This document shows, piece by piece, positions 46,010 to 54,997 of a stretch of 64,000 nucleotides of DNA. The DNA is from Acinetobacter sp. XS-4. GTDB lineage: Bacteria > Pseudomonadota > Gammaproteobacteria > Pseudomonadales > Moraxellaceae. Below the pieces are notes generated by a model. It worked only from the letters and a program-made list of their open reading frames with translations, made no database searches and was not told where the DNA came from. The stretch lies in assembly GCF_023920705.1 (NCBI RefSeq), contig NZ_CP094657.1, positions 2,542,001 to 2,606,000 of the forward strand, in the 5' to 3' direction. The translations under genes were made by a program, and so were the position numbers. Within the stretch, counting starts at the first letter, position 1, and every line of letters begins with the position of its first letter.

Positions 46010-46131
46010 TCCTACCGCTACGGGAGGAGACTAGGAGTTTACACATAAGAGTATCCCTCAGACGGAATAACTCTGATGCGATCTTTCATTCAGCCTGTCA
46101 AAGCCGGCTGGCAATGTAGGCCAGCAGGCAA
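46010..46131. ncRNA. Candidate large structured RNA, right part
   Basis: This is the other side of the IS insertion. ACGGGAG (46020-46026) pairs with CTCCCGT (44535-44541). ATCTTTC-ATT-CAG-C-CTGTCAA (46081-46101) pairs with TTGACAG-A-CTG-GT-GAAAGAT (44488-44507), giving 17 base pairs. AGAGT/ACTCT (46048-46052/46070-46074) is a local stem. GCC and GCTGGC (46103-46112) pair with GCCAGC and GGC (46120-46129) as a closing hairpin. The first three bases are the duplicated TCC. Confidence 0.55.
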
Positions 46132-46474
46132 AGGATAAGCTTCACATTTATTGCAGTCAAGCACACAAAATGCCATTTGATTTAAATTAAATCATTAGAA
46201 AAGTAAGGCTAAATAATTTAGTTTTATTATTAAAATTTGGTTTATAATATATTTATATAAAGCTAAGCTTACATTATCCGACGATATAAAGAATATTTTT
46301 TCAAAAAAGTTAAAAATGATTTCATATTCCTTAAATTTTTAAAATCACAAATACTGCTTACTGATATATAAATTTGATTATAGAAATTTATCCAATAATA
46401 ATGATTCCACAATATTTTTATACAGCCACATTAAAAATGGGCTACTATATTTTTAATAGCCCATTCTAAAATAA
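46132..46474. other. AT-rich gap without genes
   Basis: About 340 bp of very AT-rich DNA. Apart from the terminator at its right edge I see no coding frame, RNA motif or repeat that stands out. Confidence 0.6.
46436..46465 (-). terminator. Terminator of the lipoprotein gene
   Basis: AATGGGCTA (46436-46444) and TAGCCCATT (46457-46465) form a perfect 9-bp stem; on the minus strand TTTTTAA follows, 10 bp after the gene's stop. Confidence 0.85.
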
Positions 46475-47032
46475 TTATGGTTGTGTTGTTTGATTATGGC
46501 TATTTAGCGAAGTAGCAGCCTTGATGGCTTCACTCATTAACTCTTTGACAGCGCCTTGGTCTAAATGTCCTGCTCCTGCTTCCATGCAGATATGAAATAA
46601 AGCAACATTCAAGAAAGAGGTATTCACATTATCACGACCACTAAGTTTGGTAAGGCTTTCAATAGTTTTTAATGTTTGAGTAAGTTCCGCTCCGCTCAAC
46701 TTTCCTGTCAGTTCACCAAGCTTGGCTGTTAAAGCATTTTCTACACTACGAGACTTCGCTACATCTGCGTTAACAATACAAGCGGATGGCACTCCTAGCC
46801 CATTTGTTGGATTTTTAAATACATATGCAGCATTACTGTCAGTTGTCCAAGCGTAAATTTTATCTGGTTGGTTTTGGCTTTCCACCGCATTCAATGACAC
46901 AAAACTTATAGATGGTTTATTAGGTCCATATTTAAGCTCCCAAAAGGATGTACAACCTGATGTCACAGCGATTGTCATAATACAAAATAGCCCACCAAAC
47001 AACTTCATATTTACAGCATTTAATTGATACAT
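46475..47032 (-). CDS. Hypothetical lipoprotein
   Basis: A 185-residue protein of no family I recognise. The N-terminus holds a lipoprotein signal: hydrophobic LFGGLFCIMTIAV then TSGC, so the mature form should be lipidated at that cysteine. An AAGGA site 8 bp before the ATG at 47032 supports the long start; an internal ATG at 47008 would give a more compact signal. The mature part is hydrophilic with no membrane segment and two further cysteines (SACIV, FHICMEA). It follows the secreted GH75-like gene by about 57 bp on the same strand, so the two are probably co-transcribed. Confidence 0.72.
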   Translation of the reverse strand: MYQLNAVNMKLFGGLFCIMTIAVTSGCTSFWELKYGPNKPSISFVSLNAVESQNQPDKIYAWTTDSNAAYVFKNPTNGLGVPSACIVNADVAKSRSVENALTAKLGELTGKLSGAELTQTLKTIESLTKLSGRDNVNTSFLNVALFHICMEAGAGHLDQGAVKELMSEAIKAATSLNSHNQTTQP

Positions 47033-47088
47033 AAGAAATATCCTTATATAACATCAACTATTACAAACTCTTAAATACAGAATTGTAA

Positions 47089-47937
47089 TTATTGAGAACA
47101 CTTTTTAAGCTGATTAATACCGCCAAACTCTTTTAATACAACAGCGCCTTTTTGTTGAATGTTGTTGTACCAAGTCTGAGTTTCAGCTATTGGTGGCACT
47201 ACAGTCTGAGGAAAGACAACTGTCAGCACTGGGTCATCAATACGAGATTTAGCTCGACTAACGTCATTGCGTATTTTAATGGGATTACTTCCTAAATCCT
47301 CATGTAACTTAATTGATGCTTCACCTAATCCACCTCCGTCTGCAAATACACCGAATGCATATTTATTTGTTTTCGCACGATAAACTAAAGCTACTGTTCC
47401 TGGTTTTATACTGTATTTCTTAACGAATTGTGAATTAAGTACAACATAAGGAATTTTTGTTGCGTCAACAAAATGTCGTTGAGTTTCTTTTGGTGTATTA
47501 GGAATCGTTACCGACGTTTGGCTTATATAGGCTTTTTTAGGAAATGGATCACCATCTTGTTGAATTAATGGTTTATTTTTTTTATCAGTCATAAAACCAA
47601 ATATAGCTACTTGGCTATAATCATTGGTTTTCTGCGCACGTGCCCACGCAACGTTACATTTTTCTTGCCAATTATTTGGATTTGATTTTGGTGTAATTCT
47701 TTTTCCATTCTCTAGAGCAACTACACCATCACATGTATAAGATAACCCTTTTCCATCTACAAAATAAGAATTGGGTGCACCATCAGCATCGATATTCAAT
47801 ACGCTTGACTTGAATAGAACAGCACTACCGACATTCCAAGGTTGCCCAGAACCAGATGAATTACCACAGGCCATGTCTTTTGCCGTAGTCAGTGTTGATA
47901 AACAAGTAATCGTAATTATTACAAAACTTTTATGCAT
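47089..47937 (-). CDS. Secreted GH75 chitosanase-like protein
   Basis: A 282-residue protein from the ATG at 47937, which has GGAG 9 bp before it. Residues 1-18 are a signal peptide. VLNIDADGAPNSYF, IPYVVLNSQF and ALVYRAKTNKYAFGVFADGGGLGEASIKLHEDLG resemble the core of glycoside hydrolase family 75, where an aspartate (here FAD near residue 197) and a glutamate (LGEAS near residue 204) are the catalytic pair. The family includes endo-chitosanases, but bacterial members of unknown role are common. Paired with a lipoprotein gene and close to the IS, it may be part of a small accessory locus. Assignment is by motif only. Confidence 0.58.
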   Translation of the reverse strand: MHKSFVIITITCLSTLTTAKDMACGNSSGSGQPWNVGSAVLFKSSVLNIDADGAPNSYFVDGKGLSYTCDGVVALENGKRITPKSNPNNWQEKCNVAWARAQKTNDYSQVAIFGFMTDKKNKPLIQQDGDPFPKKAYISQTSVTIPNTPKETQRHFVDATKIPYVVLNSQFVKKYSIKPGTVALVYRAKTNKYAFGVFADGGGLGEASIKLHEDLGSNPIKIRNDVSRAKSRIDDPVLTVVFPQTVVPPIAETQTWYNNIQQKGAVVLKEFGGINQLKKCSQ

Positions 47938-48197
47938 TTCTATGTACTCCATATATTTATTATAAAATACTCATTATGGCCCCTTATCTTTATTTTTTTA
48001 AATTATATACCCATAAAACTAAAACAATTAATATAAAAAAAACTATTAAAAATTTTAAAATCCACAAGACTAATTAAATTAACTAAAAAAACATCACATT
48101 AAAACCTAAAAAACAAAAAAGATCTAATTTAAGTCTTATAGATTATTAAGATTCGGGAAAATAGCCATTAAACACTATCTTGATTAATCTGTTAGTT

Positions 48198-48311
48198 TTA
48201 AGAACTAAAGTCTTTATAGGTAAGGTGGTCTTCTATTTCTAATGTTAAAGTCTGAACTTCTTGCATTGAGTTTAAACATCGCTGTGCAAGTTCAATTCTG
48301 GCTCGCGCGGC
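48198..48311 (-). pseudogene. Possible C-terminal gene remnant
   Basis: On the minus strand 37 sense codons (ending ...EIEDHLTYKDFSS) run to a TAA and are preceded directly by another TAA. The encoded peptide is helix-like and charged, unlike random AT-rich DNA of the surroundings, so it may be the tail of a decayed regulator. There is no start or ribosome-binding site. Confidence 0.25.
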
Positions 48312-48327
48312 TTAATGTTTAAAATAT

Positions 48328-48348
48328 GATGGGGCACCTCGCCCCATC
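48328..48348 (-). terminator. Terminator of sdaA
   Basis: GATGGGGC and GCCCCATC form a perfect 8-bp GC-rich stem with a 5-nt loop, 8 bp after the sdaA stop; ATATTTT follows on the minus strand. Confidence 0.82.
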
Positions 48349-48355
48349 TCATTTT

Positions 48356-49735
48356 TTAGCACTCAATGGCATTCACAGCGAGGCCACCTTTTGAAGTTTC
48401 TTTATATTTCTCAGACATATCTTTGCCAGTTTCTTTCATGGTCTGAATGACTTTATCGAGCGTCACAAAATGCTCACCTTCATCATGAAGCGCCATTTGC
48501 GCAGCATTAATGGCTTTTACGGCTGCAATTGCATTTCGCTCAATGCACGGCACCTGAACCAAACCACCAATCGGGTCACACGTTAAACCTAAGTTATGTT
48601 CAAGGCCAATTTCAGCTGCATGTTCCACTTGTTCAGGTGATGCACCTAAAATCTCGGCTAAACCAGTCGAAGCCATCGCACAAGCTGAGCCTACTTCGCC
48701 CTGACATCCCACTTCTGCACCAGAAATAGATGCATTGAGCTTACATAAAATGCCGACTGCTGCTGCACTTAGAAAAAAGCGAACTACTTTGTCTTCAGAA
48801 AAATCTTTAGAAAAAGTCACGTAGTAATATAAGACCGCTGGAATAATTCCAGCTGCCCCATTTGTGGGCGCAGTCACTACTCGGCCGCCAGCGGCATTTT
48901 CTTCATTTACTGCTAAAGCAAATAAATTGACCCACTCCATGGCATGAAAAGTCGTCACAATCAGGTTTGAATTTTTCTTATTTAATAATTTATCGTGAAT
49001 TTTTTTAGCCCGACGTTTTACGTTTAATCCGCCCGGTAATATTCCTTCATTAATTAATCCATTATGAATGCACTGCTGCATCACTTTCCAGATATCCATA
49101 ATTTTGGTGCGAATCTCACTTTCACTACGCCAGCTTTTCTCATTTTCAAGCATTAACTCACTGATTGATAAACGATGAGTTTTACATAAGCTTAAAAGTT
49201 CAGCTGCACTGTGAAATGGATATGGAACCTTAACATCACTGGTTTCAGATTGGGTTTGTGTTAATTGTCTTTGACTAACAATAAAACCGCCACCAATCGA
49301 GTAATAGGTTTCTTCATATAAGATTTCTTGAACCTCGTTATACGCAATCAACTCCATTGCATTTGGGTGATAAGGCAAAGATTCATCTAAAAAAAGCACA
49401 TCACGTTTATAGTCAAAAGAAATATTCTTTTGCTGATTAAGCTGGATGGCATTATTTTCAAGAACATCTTCAATCAAGCTTGTAGTTACTTGAGTATCGA
49501 TATGTTCAGGGTCAAAGCCCATTAAGCCTAACAGAATAGCCTTGTCTGTCGCATGACCAACACCAGTTGCTGCAAGCGAACCATATAACTTAATCTGAAC
49601 TCTAACCGTGTTTTGTAGATCATTTTTTTTCAATAAATCACCCACAAAACTGTATGCCGCTCGCATTGGTCCAACTGTATGGGAGCTAGATGGACCAATA
49701 CCAATTTTAAAAAGATCAAATACACTAATAAACAC
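48356..49735 (-). CDS. sdaA: L-serine ammonia-lyase
   Basis: A 459-residue single-chain iron-sulfur L-serine dehydratase, which deaminates L-serine to pyruvate and ammonia. The N-terminal domain starts [24 protein letters not shown]. The C-terminal catalytic domain has [18 protein letters not shown] and [18 protein letters not shown], whose cysteines bind the oxygen-sensitive [4Fe-4S] cluster. It starts with GTG, with GGTAGGA upstream. It is divergent from an APC permease across 450 bp, but the operator there points to hydroxyproline control, so the adjacency need not mean shared function. Confidence 0.93.
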   Translation of the reverse strand: MFISVFDLFKIGIGPSSSHTVGPMRAAYSFVGDLLKKNDLQNTVRVQIKLYGSLAATGVGHATDKAILLGLMGFDPEHIDTQVTTSLIEDVLENNAIQLNQQKNISFDYKRDVLFLDESLPYHPNAMELIAYNEVQEILYEETYYSIGGGFIVSQRQLTQTQSETSDVKVPYPFHSAAELLSLCKTHRLSISELMLENEKSWRSESEIRTKIMDIWKVMQQCIHNGLINEGILPGGLNVKRRAKKIHDKLLNKKNSNLIVTTFHAMEWVNLFALAVNEENAAGGRVVTAPTNGAAGIIPAVLYYYVTFSKDFSEDKVVRFFLSAAAVGILCKLNASISGAEVGCQGEVGSACAMASTGLAEILGASPEQVEHAAEIGLEHNLGLTCDPIGGLVQVPCIERNAIAAVKAINAAQMALHDEGEHFVTLDKVIQTMKETGKDMSEKYKETSKGGLAVNAIEC

Positions 49736-50185
49736 GGGGTCCTACCTTCAATTCATTATTATTCGTATGTTCGTCGTTATTGTGTCCTTTCGGATATTCC
49801 TAAAATTATCATTAAGCTGCCCATAAAGCACTGAAAATAAATGGGTCATCGCCTAAAAACAACACAATCAATTTCTAACTCAATATTTTCCAAAAAATGG
49901 AATTTTCCATTAATTTAAATGGTAAATTATCCAACAAATATTTAAGAATTGTTCTTTTTAACAAATAAAATAACGAACCTTTGCCAATTTTTTATAAAAA
50001 AAATTTGGTTTTTAAGCTATTCACTTGGAATTTAAATTATTTAAATAAAATTAAAAACAATAACTTACACAATATTTAGATCATTCTTCGCCAATAAATA
50101 GAATAAAAATGCCCCTATTTACCAATAACCATATATCGTATACGATATATGAAAGAACAATAGTTCTGTCGTTAAGGAAAACGTA
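49736..50185. promoter_or_regulatory. Divergent gap sdaA / APC permease
   Basis: A 450-bp AT-rich gap. The only distinct element is the perfect 22-bp palindrome at 50130-50151; the remaining 390 bp show nothing I can support. Confidence 0.55.
50130..50151. promoter_or_regulatory. Putative GntR operator before the APC permease
   Basis: CATATATCGTA and TACGATATATG form a perfect 22-bp palindrome 34 bp before the permease start. Its 18-bp core recurs at 62609-62626 before the hydroxyproline deaminase gene. The FCD-type GntR regulator encoded at 59500 is the likely ligand. Confidence 0.82.
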
Positions 50186-51757
50186 ATGACAAGTCAGTTT
50201 AAAAAGCAGTTATCTCTAATGGATCTTACATTCATTGGCTTAGGCGCCATTTTCGGTTCTGGATGGTTATTTTCAGCAAGTCATGTGGCCTCTCAAGCCG
50301 GCCCTGCGGGTATATTGTCATGGATTATTGGGGGCTTTGCCGTTTTAATTCTGGGAATTATTTATTGTGAGTTAGGTGCAGCCTTACCACGAGCAGGCGG
50401 TATTATCCGTTATCCCGTATTTTCACATGGTCCTTTACAAGGATATTTACTTGGTTCTGTGACCGTCATTGCCTTTTCAAGTTTAATTGCAATTGAAGTC
50501 GTCGCTGCCCGTGAATATGCAGCGGCATGGTTCCCTTCACTTACAGAAATACACGATGGCGTTCGGTCTCCAACCACGATTGGATGGTTGTTTCAGTTTG
50601 CACTTTTATGCGTATTTTTTGCTTTGAATTATTACAGCGTAAAAACCTTTGCAATTGCCAACAACCTCATCAGTGCATTGAAGTTTGCGGTTCCAGTTTT
50701 AGTGATGGTTGCGCTTCTATACCACTTTAAACCGGCAAACTTTTCAATGACCGAGTTTGCCCCAATGGGTGCTCACGGCGTACAAGGTGCCGTATCTGCT
50801 GGCGGTATTATTTTTGCGTACTTAGGTTTAACGCCGATTATTTCGGTAGCCAGTGAAGTAAAACGTCCTCAATTTACTATTCCTTTTGCACTCATCTTAT
50901 CTGTCGTTTTAGCAACGATTATTTATGTCGTGCTGCAAGTTGCTTTCTTGGGTGCTGTACCGACCGATATGTTAGCAAATGGTTGGTCAGGACTCAGTGA
51001 CAAGTTCCCATTACCTTATCGCGACATTGCCATGTTATTAGGTTTGGGATGGTTAGCGCTTTTAGTTGTTTCAGACGCTATTATCTCTCCGTCTGGCTGC
51101 GGCAATATCTATATGGCTGCAACTCCACGTGTCATTTATGCATGGTCGAACAGTAATACGTTCTTCCGTATTTTTACTCGTGTAGATCCAAAATCAGGCA
51201 TTCCACGTTATGCATTATGGTTAACATTTGCACTTTCTGTATTTTGGACTATGCCGTTTCCATCTTGGGATAAATTAATTTCTGTAGTTTCGGCAGCGTT
51301 AGTTTTAAGTTATGCCCTAGCTCCTGTCACAGTGGGTGCCTTACGTCGTAATGCTCCTGAGCTTGAACGTCCATTCTATGTAAAAGGCTTTACTGTTCTT
51401 GGCCCACTTGCCTTCGTGATTGCTTCTTTTATTGTCTATTGGTCTGGCTGGAATGTCATTTCATGGTTATTAGGTGCACAAATTGTATTGTTTGCACTCT
51501 ATGTCATTTTTAAACGCTATGTGCCAACCCAAGAAGTCAGCCTAGCTCAACAATTAAAGTCATCAGCTTGGCTTCTTGTTTACTACATTTTAATGATTAT
51601 TGTTTCTTACCTTGGCAGCTTTGGTGATGGTGCATCACACCTATTGGCAGCTCCGTTTGACACACTTTTAGTTATGGTGATTTCTCTTGGTTGTTACTAC
51701 TGGGGAATAAATTCAGGTTTACCAAAAGCACTCATTAAAAATGATGATGAAGCTTAG
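50186..51757 (+). CDS. APC-family amino acid permease
   Basis: A 523-residue inner-membrane amino acid permease with about 12-14 helices. The N-terminal LSLMDLTFIGLGAIFGSGWLFSASHVASQAGPAG contains the unwound helix 1 GxGxG-like segment (GAIFGSG) that binds the amino acid backbone. It resembles the aspartate:proton symporter branch. A perfect palindrome matching the one before the hydroxyproline deaminase gene lies 34 bp upstream, and the KGSADH gene follows, so hydroxyproline or a related imino acid is a better guess for its substrate. AAGGAAAA precedes the ATG. Confidence 0.85.
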   Translation: MTSQFKKQLSLMDLTFIGLGAIFGSGWLFSASHVASQAGPAGILSWIIGGFAVLILGIIYCELGAALPRAGGIIRYPVFSHGPLQGYLLGSVTVIAFSSLIAIEVVAAREYAAAWFPSLTEIHDGVRSPTTIGWLFQFALLCVFFALNYYSVKTFAIANNLISALKFAVPVLVMVALLYHFKPANFSMTEFAPMGAHGVQGAVSAGGIIFAYLGLTPIISVASEVKRPQFTIPFALILSVVLATIIYVVLQVAFLGAVPTDMLANGWSGLSDKFPLPYRDIAMLLGLGWLALLVVSDAIISPSGCGNIYMAATPRVIYAWSNSNTFFRIFTRVDPKSGIPRYALWLTFALSVFWTMPFPSWDKLISVVSAALVLSYALAPVTVGALRRNAPELERPFYVKGFTVLGPLAFVIASFIVYWSGWNVISWLLGAQIVLFALYVIFKRYVPTQEVSLAQQLKSSAWLLVYYILMIIVSYLGSFGDGASHLLAAPFDTLLVMVISLGCYYWGINSGLPKALIKNDDEA

Positions 51758-51802
51758 CGATCACTTGCTTAAACACATATAGGTTGGAGTTTTCTTTTGA
51801 CT

Positions 51803-51820
51803 AATAACGTATACAAAATA
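51803..51820. promoter_or_regulatory. Degenerate GntR operator before the KGSADH gene
   Basis: Centred on GTATAC (51809-51814), 14 of 18 positions match the palindrome core TATATCGTATACGATATA seen at 50130 and 62609. It lies 90 bp before the dehydrogenase start. Confidence 0.4.
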
Positions 51821-51909
51821 CTATATTTTCGAAAGTAAAACCTAGGCTTTGATAATTCTCCAACGTCAGAAGAACTACTTTTGACGTTCACTCTAAAGTG
51901 AGATTGATA

Positions 51910-53490
51910 ATGTTAAATATTACTGGTCAAAATTTTATTGCAGGTCAACGTTCAAGTTCGGGCAGTAAATTTGTCTTAAGTTATGATGCTGCAACAGATG
52001 AAGCATTACCCTATCAATTTGCTCAAGCCACTCCTGAAGAAATTGATCAGGCAGCTCAAGCAGCTGCATTGGCCTATCCAGCTTTTAGACAAACCACACC
52101 AGAACAGCGCGCTGTTTTTCTAGAAACAATTGCCAGTGAAATTGATGCGCTTGATGACCAGTTTATTGCCACTGTCTGTCAAGAAACTGCTTTACCTGAA
52201 GCTCGCATTCGCGGTGAACGTGGGCGAACTACTGGCCAATTACGTCTGTTTGCTCAAGTATTACGCCGTGGTGATTATTTAGGTGCCCGTATTGATTTGG
52301 CTTTACCTGAGCGTCAACCACTTCCACGTCCAGATTTACGTCAATATAAAATCGGTGTTGGGCCAGTGGCGGTATTTGGTGCAAGTAATTTCCCACTTGC
52401 CTTTTCTACTGCTGGTGGCGATACCGCTTCAGCACTTGCGGCTGGATGTCCTGTCATTGTGAAGGCACATAGCGGCCACATGGCAACTGCCGAATCAATT
52501 GCAAATGCCATTTGTAGTGCAATTGAGAAATGCGCTATGCCAAAAGGCATCTTTAGCATGATTTATGGTCAAGGTGTTGGTGAACCACTGGTAAAACACC
52601 CCGCAATTAAAGCAGTTGGATTTACAGGTTCACTCAAAGGTGGCCGTGCCCTCTGCGATTTAGCTGCTGCACGCCCTGAGCCAATTCCTGTTTTTGCCGA
52701 AATGTCGAGCATTAACCCAATGGTTTTATTACCCGAAGCTCTAAAAGTGCGTGGTGATAAAATTGCAGCCGAACTTAGTGGTTCAGTGGTTTTAGGTTGC
52801 GGTCAGTTCTGTACCAATCCGGGTTTAATTATTGGAATTAAATCAACTGAATTTAGCCAATTTCTTGAGCAGTTCACGGCTGCAATGGCTCAGCAGCCAC
52901 CACAAACCATGCTTAACAAAAGCACTTTAAGAAGCTATGAACATGGCCTTAAAGCATTACTCGCACATGACAAAATTGAGCATTTAGCGGGTCAACCACA
53001 ACAAGGCCACCAAGCCTATCCTCAGCTCTTTAAAGCTGATGTATCTCTTTTACTAGAGCAGGATGAATTACTTCAAGAAGAAGTATTCGGCCCAACTACA
53101 ATTGTGATTGAAGTTGAATCTGCAGAGCAGCTTGCTCTAGCGTTAAGCGGTCTGCGTGGCCAACTTACCGCATCATTAATTGCAGAGCCGCAAGATTTTG
53201 AGAACTTCTCCTCCATTATTCCATTACTCGAAGAAAAGGCAGGACGTTTACTTCTAAATGGTTATCCAACAGGTGTTGAAGTCTGTGATGCCATGGTACA
53301 CGGCGGGCCTTTCCCTGCAACTTCAGATGCACGTGGTACATCGGTAGGAACATTAGCAATCGAGCGTTATTTACGACCAGTATGCTATCAAAACTATCCA
53401 GATCACTTATTACCACTTGCCCTTCAAAATGCCAATCCGCTTGGTATTGAACGCTTAGTGAATGGTGAAATGAGTAAAGCTGCTCTTTAA
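51910..53490 (+). CDS. Alpha-ketoglutarate semialdehyde dehydrogenase
   Basis: A 526-residue aldehyde dehydrogenase of the 2,5-dioxopentanoate (KGSADH) type, which oxidises alpha-ketoglutarate semialdehyde to 2-oxoglutarate, the last step of hydroxyproline breakdown. FGASNFPLAFSTAGGDTASALAAGCPVIVKAH is the cofactor/substrate channel, GFTGS the nucleotide loop, FAEMSSINP the general-base glutamate and CGQFCTNPG the catalytic cysteine. The frame opens at a GTG (51898), but the ATG at 51910 starts at the conserved LNITGQNFIAG. A degenerate copy of the cluster operator lies upstream. Confidence 0.9.
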   Translation: MLNITGQNFIAGQRSSSGSKFVLSYDAATDEALPYQFAQATPEEIDQAAQAAALAYPAFRQTTPEQRAVFLETIASEIDALDDQFIATVCQETALPEARIRGERGRTTGQLRLFAQVLRRGDYLGARIDLALPERQPLPRPDLRQYKIGVGPVAVFGASNFPLAFSTAGGDTASALAAGCPVIVKAHSGHMATAESIANAICSAIEKCAMPKGIFSMIYGQGVGEPLVKHPAIKAVGFTGSLKGGRALCDLAAARPEPIPVFAEMSSINPMVLLPEALKVRGDKIAAELSGSVVLGCGQFCTNPGLIIGIKSTEFSQFLEQFTAAMAQQPPQTMLNKSTLRSYEHGLKALLAHDKIEHLAGQPQQGHQAYPQLFKADVSLLLEQDELLQEEVFGPTTIVIEVESAEQLALALSGLRGQLTASLIAEPQDFENFSSIIPLLEEKAGRLLLNGYPTGVEVCDAMVHGGPFPATSDARGTSVGTLAIERYLRPVCYQNYPDHLLPLALQNANPLGIERLVNGEMSKAAL

Positions 53491-53498
53491 CATTTTTG

Positions 53499-53532
53499 AA
53501 GGAGTTTATCTCAATGATGAACTCCTTTTTTT
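53499..53532 (+). terminator. Terminator after the KGSADH gene
   Basis: AAGGAGTT (53499-53506) and AACTCCTT (53520-53527) form an 8-bp stem, followed by five T. Confidence 0.88.
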
Positions 53533-53640
53533 AGATCAAAGCCTCACCGCACATTATTTCAATAAAAAAGTGCAAAAAATGAATAGCAAGATGCTCAAAC
53601 AAATCAATGCGTAACATATTTTAAATAAGGATATTGGTAT

Positions 53641-54930
53641 ATGACGACAACATTAAAAAAGGTAGTCGCGGCCTCTATGGTCGGCTCCGTAGCTGAATGG
53701 TATGAATTTTTCCTGTATGGAACTGCTTCTGCCCTTGTCTTTGGCGAACTTTTCTTTCAACAAACGGGCAACGCTATAGATGGTATTTTGGCGGCCTTTG
53801 CCCTCTATGCCGTTGGCTTTTTAGCAAGACCGATTGGTGGCCTCGTATTTGGCCATTACGGCGATAAAATTGGACGTAAGAAATTATTGCAAATTAGCCT
53901 GATTATTGTCGGTATAACTACTTTTTTGATGGGCTGTATTCCGACCTTCCATCAAATTGGCTATTGGGCACCTACACTATTGGTTATGCTGCGTTTAATT
54001 CAAGGCTTTGCTTTTGGTGGTGAATGGGGCGGCGCAGTTATTTTGGTTTCAGAGCACAGTCCAGATGATCGCAGAGGCTATTGGGCAAGCTGGCCACAAA
54101 CTGGTGTACCGCTCGGCAATTTAGTAGCCACACTGGTTTTATTACTACTTTCAAAAAACCTCTCACCCGAACAATTCCTAGATTGGGGATGGCGCTGTGC
54201 ATTCTGGTTTTCGGCAGTCGTGGTACTGATTGGTTTATGGATTCGAAAAAATGTAGACGATGCCGAGGTATTTAAAGAAGCACAGGCCAAACAACAGCTT
54301 CTTGAAAAGCAACAACTCGGGATTATTGAAGTTTTAAAATATCATAAGAAATCTGTTATTGCGGGTATCGGTGCCCGATTCGCAGAAAACATTTTGTATT
54401 ATATGGTGGTTACTTTTTCGATCAGTTATTTAAAGTTGGTCGTCCATAAAGATACTTCGCAGATCTTACTGCTTATGTTCGGCGCTCACCTGATCCATTT
54501 CTTTATTATTCCTTTTATGGGGCATTTAAGCGATATATTTGGCCGCAAACCTATTTACCTTATTGGAGCTGTACTCACTGCATTTTGGGGCTTTGTCGGC
54601 TTTCCGTTAATGGATACAGGCAATAACTGGCTCATCATGTTAGCGATTGTGCTCGGTCTATTTATTGAATCGATGACCTACTCGCCTTACTCTGCGTTAA
54701 TGACTGAGTTATTTCCAACTCACATTCGCTATACGGCGCTTTCATTTTGTTATCAAGTCGCACCCATTATGGCAGGTTCACTCGCTCCATTAATTGCCTT
54801 GACCTTACTCAAAGAATTTAATAGTTCGGTTCCAATTTCTTTATATTTAGTTGCCGCAAGTCTGATATCTATAGTCTCGATTTTGCTGGTAAAAGAAACC
54901 AAAGGCCGATCATTGGCTTTTAAAGATTAA
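53641..54930 (+). CDS. MHS-family MFS transporter
   Basis: A 429-residue, 12-helix metabolite:H+ symporter (ProP/ShiA/KgtP group). It opens with [32 protein letters not shown] and has the loop 2-3 motif [12 protein letters not shown] near residue 76 and [15 protein letters not shown] near residue 121. Proline, betaine, dicarboxylates and shikimate are known substrates in this family. Flanked by the KGSADH gene and the rest of the hydroxyproline cluster, it is a likely second importer for hydroxyproline or a breakdown product. AAGGATAT precedes the ATG; a terminator follows. Confidence 0.88.
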   Translation: MTTTLKKVVAASMVGSVAEWYEFFLYGTASALVFGELFFQQTGNAIDGILAAFALYAVGFLARPIGGLVFGHYGDKIGRKKLLQISLIIVGITTFLMGCIPTFHQIGYWAPTLLVMLRLIQGFAFGGEWGGAVILVSEHSPDDRRGYWASWPQTGVPLGNLVATLVLLLLSKNLSPEQFLDWGWRCAFWFSAVVVLIGLWIRKNVDDAEVFKEAQAKQQLLEKQQLGIIEVLKYHKKSVIAGIGARFAENILYYMVVTFSISYLKLVVHKDTSQILLLMFGAHLIHFFIIPFMGHLSDIFGRKPIYLIGAVLTAFWGFVGFPLMDTGNNWLIMLAIVLGLFIESMTYSPYSALMTELFPTHIRYTALSFCYQVAPIMAGSLAPLIALTLLKEFNSSVPISLYLVAASLISIVSILLVKETKGRSLAFKD

Positions 54931-54965
54931 TCGTTAAAATATAAATTAAGAGCTTAATAATGATT

Positions 54966-54994
54966 TTGGGTTGTTCTATACAGCCCAATTTTTT
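54966..54994. terminator. Terminator between MHS carrier and PAS-AraC gene
   Basis: TTGGGTTG (54966-54973) and CAGCCCAA (54981-54988) pair with one G:U and are followed by seven T on the plus strand. It terminates the rightward transporter gene. Confidence 0.85.
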
Positions 54995-54997
54995 TAT

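Larger units (their letters stand above)
47938..48355. other. Gap with terminator and a possible gene remnant
   Basis: About 400 bp without an intact gene. The left half is extremely AT-rich; the right half holds a short remnant-like frame (48198-48311) and the serine dehydratase terminator (48328-48348). Confidence 0.5.

Noticed and set aside
44301..46131. Structured region as RNase P RNA, tmRNA or a group I/II intron
   Set aside because: None of the hallmark segments is present (no GAGGAAAGTC-type P4 strand, no tmRNA ends with tag frame, no domain V hairpin). A string near 44504 resembles the group I S element, but its expected partner order is wrong.
54078..54290. Open frames on both strands inside the MHS transporter gene
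   Set aside because: They are shadows of the transporter's codon pattern, without ribosome-binding sites or recognisable sequence; similar frames inside other large genes were left out for the same reason.
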